Part shown: one piece after another, positions 1 to 5,466 of the stretch
How the letters are laid out: each line of letters starts with the position of its first letter
Position numbering within the stretch: position 1 is the first letter of the stretch
Assembly (NCBI GenBank): GCA_900549045.1
Contig: URNE01000136.1
Location: 1 to 6,666 of the forward strand
Source of the DNA: an uncultured bacterium
GTDB lineage: Bacteria > Verrucomicrobiota > Lentisphaeria > Victivallales > UBA1829
Direction of reading: 5' to 3'
Length of the DNA stretch: 6,666 nucleotides
Made by a program: the position numbers and the translations under genes
Notes under the pieces: generated by a model
What the model saw: only the letters and a program-made list of their open reading frames with translations
What the model was told of the DNA's origin: nothing
Databases searched by the model: none

Positions 1-9
1 AAAAACAAT

Positions 10-25
10 TGGCACGCATTCTGCT
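10..25 (+). promoter_or_regulatory. Sigma-54 (-24/-12) promoter candidate for the hsp20 operon
   Basis: TGGCAC at 10-15, a 5-nt spacer, then CTGCT at 21-25. This matches 10 of 11 fixed positions of the RpoN consensus TGGCAC-N5-TTGCW. The invariant GG (11-12) and GC (23-24) lie exactly 12 nt apart. Transcription would start near base 36, leaving a leader of about 48 nt before the ATG at 84. The same stretch cannot serve well as a sigma-70 promoter: TTGGCA and TATAAC are only 10 nt apart. Any enhancer site for the activator would lie left of the window. A sigma-54 small heat-shock gene has precedent in E. coli ibpB. Confidence 0.72.
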
Positions 26-83
26 ATAACTCATTTCGTCAACGAAAACGACAACACAAAAGACAAGACACAGGAGGTGCGAT

Positions 84-542
84 ATGCATCATCACATGGC
101 AAAATGGCACAAGGAACACAATTATCAGCCGACACTTTACGGGATCGACGATCTGCTGAACGACATGTTCGGGCGGATGACCGATTTCAGTCCGGCTTTC
201 CTGAACACTCCTGATCAGAAGCGTCTGGAGCTGGAGGTCGGCAAGGAAAACATCGTTGCCCGTCTCGCGGTTCCCGGCTGCACGCCTGCGGATGTCAGCG
301 TTGAGGTTCTCGGCGATTATCTGACGGTCAAGGCGAGCCATCACTGCAACGTCAACCCCGACAATGACAAGCATTTCATCCGCCGTGAACGTTCCTTCGA
401 TTCCTACGAAGAGACCGTTCGTCTGCCGGTCAAGGTGAAGGGCGCTGAAACGAAAGCGAAATGCGCGGACGGCGTTCTGACTGTCACCCTGCCCCGCGAA
501 GACGCCGTGAAACCTGCGTCGCATATTGTCAATGTTCAATAA
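84..542 (+). CDS. Small heat-shock protein, Hsp20/alpha-crystallin family (first of a tandem pair)
   Basis: An ATP-independent cytoplasmic holdase that binds unfolding proteins and keeps them refoldable. The 152-residue length is typical. An N-terminal arm (about residues 1-45) precedes the alpha-crystallin domain (about 46-140), which ends in the family signature DGVLTVTLP (129-137). The short tail ends in HIVNVQ, so a V-x-V form of the C-terminal I-x-I anchoring motif is present. The start is set by AGGAGG at 72-77, six bases before the ATG. The N-terminus is unusually rich in histidine (H2, H3, H4, H9, H12). The second Hsp20 gene follows after 16 nt, so the two are almost certainly co-transcribed from the sigma-54 promoter candidate. 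The family call is secure; the clients are unknown. Confidence 0.95.
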   Translation: MHHHMAKWHKEHNYQPTLYGIDDLLNDMFGRMTDFSPAFLNTPDQKRLELEVGKENIVARLAVPGCTPADVSVEVLGDYLTVKASHHCNVNPDNDKHFIRRERSFDSYEETVRLPVKVKGAETKAKCADGVLTVTLPREDAVKPASHIVNVQ

Positions 543-558
543 AAAAGGAGAAACGATC

Positions 559-900
559 ATGAACGAGAATGAAGTCAAAGTTGAAAACAGGGAACCCGAA
601 CCCCTTGTCCTGATGCCGCTTGTCGACATCCTCGACGGCACGGACGGTGTAACCATCTGGTTTGAGATTCCCGGCGCGAACAGCAAGACCGTTCACATCG
701 AAGTGAAGGATAAAATCATGTCAATGACCGCAGCAAGCTCGCTCCGCAAAAATGGACAGCCGATTGTCTTCAAGCGCGAGTTTCAGCTTTCGGACGGCAT
801 CGACGTCGAGAAGATCACCGCCAAGACACAGGACGGTGTTCTGACCTTGAATCTGCCGAAGGGCGACAACGCCAAGGTTCACAAGATCACAGTCGAGTGA
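559..900 (+). CDS. Small heat-shock protein, Hsp20/alpha-crystallin family (second of the pair)
   Basis: A short (113 aa) Hsp20 protein that is nearly all alpha-crystallin domain (about residues 20-103). It carries the signature DGVLTLNLPKG at 92-102 and an I-x-V tail motif (ITV, 110-112). Its N-terminal arm is much shorter and more acidic than that of its neighbour. The two proteins are clearly diverged, so this is not a recent duplication. The ATG at 559 is chosen because AAGGAG (545-550) lies 8 nt upstream; an in-frame TTG at 526 lies inside the previous gene and lacks a ribosome site. Tandem sHsps often form mixed oligomers (IbpA/IbpB is the known example), so co-assembly with the upstream protein is a reasonable inference. 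A strong terminator follows at 932-964. Confidence 0.94.
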   Translation: MNENEVKVENREPEPLVLMPLVDILDGTDGVTIWFEIPGANSKTVHIEVKDKIMSMTAASSLRKNGQPIVFKREFQLSDGIDVEKITAKTQDGVLTLNLPKGDNAKVHKITVE

Positions 901-931
901 CGCTTCAGCGGTTCGTTCCGATTGCGCACCG

Positions 932-964
932 GGCGGGAAGTTTTTTGCAGACTTCCCGCCTTTT
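932..964 (+). terminator. Rho-independent terminator of the hsp20 operon
   Basis: A perfect 10-bp stem, GGCGGGAAGT (932-941) with ACTTCCCGCC (951-960), encloses a 9-nt loop and is followed by TTTTGCGTTT. It begins 31 nt after the stop codon of the second Hsp20 gene. It separates the hsp20 operon from the next promoter. Confidence 0.9.
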
Positions 965-997
965 GCGTTTAAACGGAAGGTTTTTGAGAAGTCGAGC

Positions 998-1026
998 TTG
1001 CTTTCCCAGCCGCCCCGTGCTATATT
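998..1026 (+). promoter_or_regulatory. Sigma-70 extended -10 promoter candidate for the glyoxalase/ALDH operon
   Basis: TTGCTT (998-1003) as -35, a 17-nt spacer, and TATATT (1021-1026) as -10. A TG at 1018-1019 forms an extended -10 element. Transcription would start near base 1033, about 20 nt before the ATG at 1054. It lies immediately after the terminator, as expected for a new transcription unit. Confidence 0.6.
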
Positions 1027-1053
1027 CCCTGAGAAATCAGGAGGGGAACTCTC

Positions 1054-1428
1054 ATGAAATTCCGGATGGTTCACAACAACTTCAATGTGCTTGATCTTGA
1101 CAAAAGTCTCAAGTTCTATCGTGACGCCTTCAACATGCATGAAGTGCGCAGAATCAACGCCGGGGACGGCTCGTTCATTATCGTGTATCTGGAGGACGGC
1201 TCCAGCACGCATCAGCTTGAACTGACGTGGCTCCGCGACCGCAAGGAGCCGTACGATCTCGGCGAGGACGAGTTCCACCTGGCGTTTGTCGTCGATGATT
1301 TTGAAGCGGCGCACGCACTCCACGAAAAAATGGGCTGCATCTGCTTTGAAAACAAAGACATGGGCATTTATTTCTGCGAGGATCCCGACGGCTACTGGCT
1401 CGAAGTCATTCCGGAAAAGAAAGGCTGA
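1054..1428 (+). CDS. VOC superfamily protein, glyoxalase I (lactoylglutathione lyase)-like
   Basis: A 124-residue protein of the vicinal oxygen chelate fold, two beta-alpha-beta-beta-beta modules (about 1-60 and 73-121). The four metal ligands of bacterial glyoxalase I are visible in the expected places: H7, E56 (QLELTW), H75 (EFHLAF) and E117 (GYWLEV). The signatures S-L-K-F-Y at 18-22 and DPDGYWLE at 110-117 also fit. Glyoxalase I isomerises the hemithioacetal of methylglyoxal and glutathione (or another thiol) to a lactoyl thioester. At 124 aa it has the short bacterial length (E. coli GloA is 135). AGGAGG at 1039-1044 sets the start. It is followed 9 nt later by an aldehyde dehydrogenase. 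Intact ligands favour glyoxalase I, but the VOC fold covers many activities, so the substrate remains an inference. Confidence 0.88.
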   Translation: MKFRMVHNNFNVLDLDKSLKFYRDAFNMHEVRRINAGDGSFIIVYLEDGSSTHQLELTWLRDRKEPYDLGEDEFHLAFVVDDFEAAHALHEKMGCICFENKDMGIYFCEDPDGYWLEVIPEKKG

Positions 1429-1437
1429 GGTGAGACA

Positions 1438-2793
1438 ATGGACAGCATATCGCAAATTTTCGAAGCGCAAAAAAGATTCTCCGCACTGAATATCGACGTC
1501 CGGCTCGACGCTTTGCGCGGGCTCTTCAGCGAAATCCGCCAGAGTCAGGACATGATCTGCGAAGCTCTGCGGCTCGACCTCGGGAAGTGCGAATTTGAAT
1601 CCATTGCGACCGAGATCTCCATTGTGCTCGACGAACTGGCGGCGATGATCAAAAAACTGCCGTCGTACATATCGGTGAAAAAAGTCCGGACTTCTCTTCT
1701 GAACTTCCCGGCAAAGGGGCGCATCTGTCCGGAACCGTATGGAAACGTTCTGATTTTTTCGGCGTGGAACTATCCGTTTCAACTGACGTTCGCTCCGCTG
1801 ATCGGCGCGGTTGCCGCGGGCAACCGGGTGATTCTCAAGCCGGCGGAACAGGCGGAACACACGGCGAAAGTCATTGAAGCGATTGTGCGCAAGGTCTTCA
1901 AGCCGGAACACGTGGCAGTCTTCAACGGCGGCGTCGACGTCTCGGAGCGTCTTCTGAAAGAAAAATTCGACTACATTTTCTATACGGGCGGGGCCGGCGG
2001 CGGACGCGCCGTGATGCGTGCCGCGGCGGAGCACCTCACTCCGCTTACGCTTGAACTCGGCGGAAAGAGTCCCTGCATTGTCGATTCCGACGCCAAGCTG
2101 AATCTTGCCGCGAAGCGGATTGCGTGGGGCAAGTTCCTGAACGCCGGACAGACCTGCGTCGCGCCGGATCATCTTTATGTGCACAGCTCCGTTAAAAAAA
2201 CGTTTCTGGAGAAACTGCTTTACTGGATCCGCCAGTTTTACACGGAGGACCCGGCAGCGTCTCCGGATTATCCGCGGATCATCAACGAGCGTCATTTCGA
2301 CCGTCTGCAGAAGCTGATGGGCGAAGGAACGATTCTCTGCGGCGGAGTCTCCAACCGTGCGAAGCGTTTCATCGCGCCCACCGTCATCGACGGCATCACC
2401 TGGAACGATCCCGTCATGCGCGAAGAGATCTTCGGTCCGGTTCTGCCGGTTCTGAGTTTCAACAACATCAACGATGTGATTGCGCAGATCAACGAGCATC
2501 CGAAACCGCTTGCGCTCTATTACTTCGGACGCGACAATGCGGAGCAGATAATTGAACAGACTTCGTCGGGCGGAGTGTGCCTGAATGAGACGGTGACGCA
2601 TCTTCTGAATCCGGAAATGCCGTTCGGCGGAGTCGGCGGCAGCGGCTTCGGCGCATATCACGGCAAATTCTCGTTCGACACCTTCACGCACTACAAGCCG
2701 ATCATGATCAAGTCGACCGCGGTTGACCTTCCGATGCGTTATCCGCCGAATCTGAACAAGAATCTGAAGATGCTGAAGTTCGTTTCGAAATAA
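1438..2793 (+). CDS. NAD(P)-dependent aldehyde dehydrogenase, class 3-like (ALDH3/YwdH type)
   Basis: Oxidises an aldehyde to the carboxylate using NAD(P)+. The 451-residue length matches the short class 3 group rather than the ~490-500 aa classes 1 and 2. Visible active-site parts are the oxyanion-hole N111 (SAWNYPF), the general base E206 in LTLELGGKSP, the nucleophile C240 in GQTCVAPD and the cofactor-binding E330 in EEIFGP. The GQTC-x-APD form around the nucleophile is characteristic of class 3 enzymes. The nucleotide-binding turn reads TGGAGGGR (183-190), a slightly unusual variant. No signal peptide or C-terminal membrane anchor is seen, so it should be cytoplasmic. A GAGGTGAG ribosome site (1427-1434) overlaps the stop codon of the glyoxalase gene, which implies translational coupling. 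Likely physiological aldehydes are medium-chain or lipid-derived, but the substrate cannot be read from sequence. Confidence 0.93.
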   Translation: MDSISQIFEAQKRFSALNIDVRLDALRGLFSEIRQSQDMICEALRLDLGKCEFESIATEISIVLDELAAMIKKLPSYISVKKVRTSLLNFPAKGRICPEPYGNVLIFSAWNYPFQLTFAPLIGAVAAGNRVILKPAEQAEHTAKVIEAIVRKVFKPEHVAVFNGGVDVSERLLKEKFDYIFYTGGAGGGRAVMRAAAEHLTPLTLELGGKSPCIVDSDAKLNLAAKRIAWGKFLNAGQTCVAPDHLYVHSSVKKTFLEKLLYWIRQFYTEDPAASPDYPRIINERHFDRLQKLMGEGTILCGGVSNRAKRFIAPTVIDGITWNDPVMREEIFGPVLPVLSFNNINDVIAQINEHPKPLALYYFGRDNAEQIIEQTSSGGVCLNETVTHLLNPEMPFGGVGGSGFGAYHGKFSFDTFTHYKPIMIKSTAVDLPMRYPPNLNKNLKMLKFVSK

Positions 2794-2797
2794 GAGG

Positions 2798-2823
2798 CAA
2801 AGTGCAAAAGTAAATGCACTTTG
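2798..2823. repeat. Perfect 9-bp hairpin just after the ALDH gene
   Basis: CAAAGTGCA (2798-2806) pairs with TGCACTTTG (2815-2823) around an 8-nt A-rich loop, starting 4 nt after the ALDH stop codon. There is no T-run downstream (GGGGAAAATT follows), so it is a poor intrinsic terminator. It may protect the mRNA 3' end or bind a protein. Its right half is also the first member of the repeat family described for 2804-3128. Confidence 0.6.
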
Positions 2824-2867
2824 GGGAAAATTGAGCAGAGGCGAAGTGCGTTTACTGTTTGCAAAAC

Positions 2868-2956
2868 GTGCGTTCAGTCTTACAAGTTTCAGGCACGAAA
2901 CAATGCTAACGCCTGGCGTAACGTTACTCATTGAAAGTTTGTAAGAGTAAACACAC
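2868..2956. repeat. Imperfect ~24 bp inverted repeat around a palindrome-rich 40-bp core
   Basis: The left arm (2868-2891) includes minus-strand repeat copy 3 plus TTTCA. The right arm (2932-2956) includes TGAAA plus plus-strand copy 4. The arms are inverted relatives, with CTTACAA facing TTGTAAG and TTTCA facing TGAAA. The core holds CAGGC/GCCTG (2890-2894 and 2911-2915), the near-palindrome ACGCC-T-GGCGT (2909-2919) and the perfect 10-mer GTAACGTTAC (2918-2927). The region thus has dyad symmetry at several scales. Confidence 0.55.
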
Positions 2957-3008
2957 ACCATCAAAACAGGATTGGATCAGGGGCAAATTTGTAAGACTAG
3001 ACACACTT

Positions 3009-3030
3009 CCCCCCTCTTTTAGGAGGGGGG
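3009..3030. repeat. C/G-run hairpin in the intergenic region
   Basis: CCCCCCTC (3009-3016) pairs perfectly with GAGGGGGG (3023-3030) across a TTTTAG loop. The 8-bp stem is very stable. It is followed by the pyrimidine-rich CCATCTCTTCTT rather than a clean T-run, so it is at best a weak terminator. It directly abuts repeat copy 5. Confidence 0.55.
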
Positions 3031-3191
3031 CCATCTCTTCTTACTATCTATGTCACATCTTGGCATATCATCCAGTTTTGCAAGACTAAACGCATTCTTC
3101 TCCTTTTGTAAGACTGAATGCACTTTTCTCTCTTATCGGCGTGCTTTTAACTTTACAACGCACATTGCGGCTCTCTTCTGAAAAACTTTCA

Positions 3192-3219
3192 TTGATTTCC
3201 GCCGCAACGGCTGTATATT
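3192..3219 (+). promoter_or_regulatory. Sigma-70 promoter candidate for the UPF0237-UPF0210 operon
   Basis: TTGATT (3192-3197), a 16-nt spacer, then TATATT (3214-3219); TATTAT at 3216-3221 with an 18-nt spacer is an alternative -10. The start point would be near 3226-3228, about 25 nt before the ATG. The -10 and its downstream bases (TATATTATCCTGAAAA) resemble those of the glyoxalase promoter (TATATTCCCTGAGAAA). Confidence 0.5.
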
Positions 3220-3251
3220 ATCCTGAAAACATCAAATAGAAAGGATTGCAT

Positions 3252-3521
3252 ATGAAAGCCGTTGTTTCCGTCATCGGAAAGGATTCTGTCGGAATTATCG
3301 CAAAGGTCAGCGCGGGATGCGCGGAGAGCGGAGCCAATATTCTCGATATTTCGCAGACCGTGCTCAATCAGTATTTCACCATGATCATGATCGTCGACAT
3401 CCAAAAACTTGTCTGTCCGTTCAACGACTTCGTCGACCGGATGGCCGCGCTCGGGAAAAAGGACGGGCTTGAAATCCATGTCATGCACGAGGACATTTTC
3501 AACTCCATGCACAGGATCTGA
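3252..3521 (+). CDS. ACT domain protein, UPF0237 family
   Basis: An 89-residue protein that is a single ACT domain. The opening strand and loop VVSVIGKDSVGIIAKVS (4-20) are the classic ACT ligand-binding turn, as in glycine-cleavage regulator GcvR-like proteins, followed by SGANILDISQTV (26-37). ACT domains usually bind amino acids or other small metabolites and act as dimers; no ligand is known to me for this family. The ATG at 3252 is preferred over an upstream in-frame TTG (3246), because AAGGA (3241-3245) sits 6 nt before the ATG and directly abuts the TTG. The UPF0210 gene follows after 2 nt. This gene pair is conserved across many Firmicutes and other bacteria (the adjacent pair in Streptococcus is an example), so the ACT protein probably regulates or partners the larger protein. 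Confidence 0.92.
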   Translation: MKAVVSVIGKDSVGIIAKVSAGCAESGANILDISQTVLNQYFTMIMIVDIQKLVCPFNDFVDRMAALGKKDGLEIHVMHEDIFNSMHRI

Positions 3522-3523
3522 CC

Positions 3524-4882
3524 ATGTTTGAGACGAAAGATATCATCGAAACGATCAGCATGATCCGCGAGGAGTGTCTCGATATCCGCACCATCACCAT
3601 GGGCATCTCCCTTTACGACTGCCAGAGCGAAGACGCGGACCGTCTCTGCGCCCGCATTTACGACCGGATTATGAGCCGCGCGAAAAATCTCGTCAGGACA
3701 GGCGAGGAGATAGAGAAAAAATACGGCATTCCGATCATCAACAAACGCGTATCCGTCACCCCCGTCGCCCTGATGGCGGGCGGACTTGATGTGGACGGAG
3801 CCGTCAAAATCGCAAAAACGCTCGACAAGGCGGCTCATGAACTCGGAATCAACTTCATCGGCGGATACAGCGCGCTCGTGCAGAAGGGATTTACCAACGG
3901 AAGCCGCACGCTCATTTCCTCCATTCCGCAGGCTCTCGCGGAGACGGAGCGCGTCTGTTCCTCCGTCAACGTCGCCAGCACGAAGGCGGGCGTCAACATG
4001 GACGCCGTGGCGGAAATGGGGCGCATCGTCCGCGAAACAGCGGAGCGCACGAAAGAGAAACAGTCGATCGGCTGCGCCAAGCTTGTGGTTTTCGCGAACG
4101 TTCCGGAAGACAATCCGTTCATGGCGGGGGCTTTTCATGGAATCGGCGAGCCGGAAACGGTGATCAATGTGGGAGTTTCCGGTCCCGGCGTGGTCGCGTC
4201 CGCAATCCGTCGCAAAGGCGCATGCAATCTTACGGAGGTCGCGGAGACCATCAAACGCACCGCATTCAAAATCACGCGCGTGGGGCAGCTCGTCGCGCGG
4301 GAGGCTTCGGAGCGGCTTGGCGTGCCGTTCGGCATCGTCGACCTTTCCCTCGCGCCGACCCCCGCGGTCGGCGACTCGGTGGCGTACATTCTCGAATCCA
4401 TGGGGCTTGAGAAGTGCGGCTGTCACGGGACAACCGCCGCGCTCGCCATGCTCAACGACGCAGTCAAGAAGGGCGGCGTCATGGCGTCTTCGCACGTCGG
4501 CGGACTTTCCGGCGCGTTCATTCCCGTTTCGGAGGACGCCGGCATGATCGAAGCCGCCCGCTGCGGCGCGCTCAGCCTCGAAAAGCTTGAAGCCATGACC
4601 GCCGTCTGTTCCGTCGGACTTGATATGATCGCGATTCCGGGCGACACTCCTGCCGAGGTGATTTCCGGCATTATCGCGGATGAAATCTCCATCGGCGTGG
4701 TGAACACGAAAACGACGGCCGTCCGCGTCATTCCCGCATACGGATGCAAGGTGGGCGACAGCGTGTCGTTCGGCGGACTTCTCGGCGAGGCGCCGGTCAT
4801 TCCGGTCAACCGCTGTTCTCCCGCGGCGTTCATCAGGCGCGGAGGACGGATCCCCGCGCCGATTCAGAGCCTGAAGAACTGA
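3524..4882 (+). CDS. UPF0210 / DUF711 family protein (PFL-like)
   Basis: A full-length (452 aa) member of the conserved UPF0210 family, which has a fold related to pyruvate formate-lyase; its reaction is not established. Highly conserved blocks are easy to recognise: DIRTITMGISL (20-30), INKRVSVTP (72-80), FIGGYSALVQKG (111-122), VCSSVNVASTK (144-154), EDNPFMAGAFHGIGE (195-209), NVGVSGPGVV (215-224), FGIVDLSLAPTPAVGDSVA (269-287), HGTTAALAMLND (301-312), GGLSGAFIPVSED (326-338) and the C-terminal RGGRIPAPIQSLKN. No obvious glycyl-radical motif of true PFL was identified. The start is supported by AGGA at 3513-3516, inside the end of the ACT gene, and suggests translational coupling. The protein looks intact although its stop codon lies 2 bp from the convergent gene. 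GC-rich stems near its 3' end (such as GGCGCGG/CCGCGCC, 4836-4860) lack a T-run, so no intrinsic terminator is clear. Confidence 0.95.
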   Translation: MFETKDIIETISMIREECLDIRTITMGISLYDCQSEDADRLCARIYDRIMSRAKNLVRTGEEIEKKYGIPIINKRVSVTPVALMAGGLDVDGAVKIAKTLDKAAHELGINFIGGYSALVQKGFTNGSRTLISSIPQALAETERVCSSVNVASTKAGVNMDAVAEMGRIVRETAERTKEKQSIGCAKLVVFANVPEDNPFMAGAFHGIGEPETVINVGVSGPGVVASAIRRKGACNLTEVAETIKRTAFKITRVGQLVAREASERLGVPFGIVDLSLAPTPAVGDSVAYILESMGLEKCGCHGTTAALAMLNDAVKKGGVMASSHVGGLSGAFIPVSEDAGMIEAARCGALSLEKLEAMTAVCSVGLDMIAIPGDTPAEVISGIIADEISIGVVNTKTTAVRVIPAYGCKVGDSVSFGGLLGEAPVIPVNRCSPAAFIRRGGRIPAPIQSLKN

Positions 4883-4884
4883 GT

Positions 4885-5466
4885 TTACGTCGGACGCGAC
4901 AGTTTCCACTCCATGCGGGTCCGGACCTGTTTGAGCATCGCCGCGCTGCAGTGCATCTCCTCGCGGATTTCCGCATCGCAGAAGCCGTCGCGCGTGAGTT
5001 TGAGGAGAGTGAACTCCTGCGGGTTCAGCGTAAGCAGCCGCGAGTCGGTGAGCTGACGGTTTTTGTAGCCGAAGATCGCGGCGAGCTCCTTGCCGATGCG
5101 CTTGTGGATCGCCTGTCGCGTCACACCCTCCTGCCGCGCAAGCTGGGAGATGCTTTTCGTGCCCATCAGCTTGGCTTCGAGGATGCGCCCGAGTTTTTTG
5201 TTCGAGCCGATCCGGAGAAGGAAGGCGGAGAGCGCAACCATTTCATCGTGCGAAAAGCTGCGTCCGGGGGAGACGTCGACGGGGAGTTCGGTTGCGGGCG
5301 TCGCGATGCGTTCATCGTATTCGTATGCATTTTCCCAGCGGGCGTTCTGCGCTTCGATGCGCTTCTTGTCGTCGGAGGCGAAGCGGCAGGCTTCCATGTA
5401 GGGACAATGCGGACAGCGTCCGGTATTGGTGATTTTTCCGAAGCATTCGGGATTGCTCTTGCTCAT
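4885..5466 (-). CDS. Putative DNA-binding protein with a four-Cys motif and two HTH segments
   Basis: I do not recognise a named family for this 193-aa protein. The N-terminus carries C8-x9-C18-x2-C21-x5-C27 (ECFG...CPHCPYMEAC), which could hold a zinc ion or an Fe-S cluster. A polar linker follows (about 30-70). The first helix-turn-helix, around 103-125, reads SISQLARQEGVTRQAIHKRI and resembles sigma-70 region 4 or MarR/XRE-like HTHs. The second, around 147-189 (LNPQEFTLLKLTRDGFCDAEI, then M-L-K-Q-V-R), resembles a LuxR/GerE-type HTH. The start at 5466 overlaps the stop of the YqaJ-like gene as ATGA, and a GGGAGGTGAG ribosome site lies upstream, so the two are translationally coupled. It is probably a regulator or DNA-binding partner of the YqaJ-like protein (inference). 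Its stop codon lies 2 bp from the convergent UPF0210 gene. Confidence 0.8.
   Translation of the reverse strand: MSKSNPECFGKITNTGRCPHCPYMEACRFASDDKKRIEAQNARWENAYEYDERIATPATELPVDVSPGRSFSHDEMVALSAFLLRIGSNKKLGRILEAKLMGTKSISQLARQEGVTRQAIHKRIGKELAAIFGYKNRQLTDSRLLTLNPQEFTLLKLTRDGFCDAEIREEMHCSAAMLKQVRTRMEWKLSRPT

Larger units (their letters stand above)
2804..3128. repeat. Array of seven degenerate ~23 bp repeats in both orientations
   Basis: Seven related segments share the core GYAAGACTRAAYRCACTT, usually preceded by TTT(T) and followed by a pyrimidine-rich tail. Copies: 2804-2822 (+, GCAAAAGTAAATGCACTTT), 2843-2866 (-, with one inserted base), 2865-2886 (-), 2938-2959 (+), 2988-3010 (+), 3076-3100 (+) and 3104-3128 (+). 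A weaker fragment, AACGCACATT, lies at 3157-3166. Spacing is irregular, so this is neither a CRISPR array nor a simple tandem repeat. No convincing reading frame crosses the region. Possible roles are a multi-site protein-binding region, a dispersed genomic repeat family, or remnants of a small element. No function is claimed. Confidence 0.75.

Noticed and set aside
526..900. An upstream TTG start (526) for the second Hsp20 gene.
   Set aside because: It lies within the preceding gene without a ribosome site, whereas AAGGAG sits at the proper distance from the ATG at 559.
1028..1041. Hairpin CCTGA-GAAA-TCAGG that would mask the ribosome site of the glyoxalase gene.
   Set aside because: The predicted transcription start (about 1033) lies inside it, so the left arm would not be in the main transcript; the short stem is probably chance.
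2891..2907. A second sigma-54-like site, AGGCAC followed by ATGCT.
   Set aside because: The GG to GC distance is one base too long, and sigma-54 promoters tolerate spacing changes poorly. The first base also deviates.
721..2964. A 747-codon open frame on the minus strand, antisense to the second Hsp20, glyoxalase and ALDH genes.
   Set aside because: It lies wholly opposite well-supported genes, has no ribosome site, and its translation is rich in Arg, His and Phe without recognisable motifs. It is a by-product of codon bias on the other strand.
2804..3128. The repeat cluster as a CRISPR array or integron attC site.
   Set aside because: Repeats are degenerate, in both orientations and unevenly spaced, with no cas genes. 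The core palindromes do not fit the RYYYAAC/GTTRRRY pair of attC.
4836..4875. GC-rich stem (GGCGCGG/CCGCGCC) and small stem (TTCAG/CTGAA) at the 3' end of UPF0210 as a bidirectional terminator.
   Set aside because: Both are inside the coding sequence and neither is followed by a T-run on either strand.
3368..4909. A 513-codon open frame on the minus strand opposite UPF0210.
   Set aside because: It is antisense to a highly conserved protein, with low-complexity Arg/Asp/His-rich translation and no start signal.
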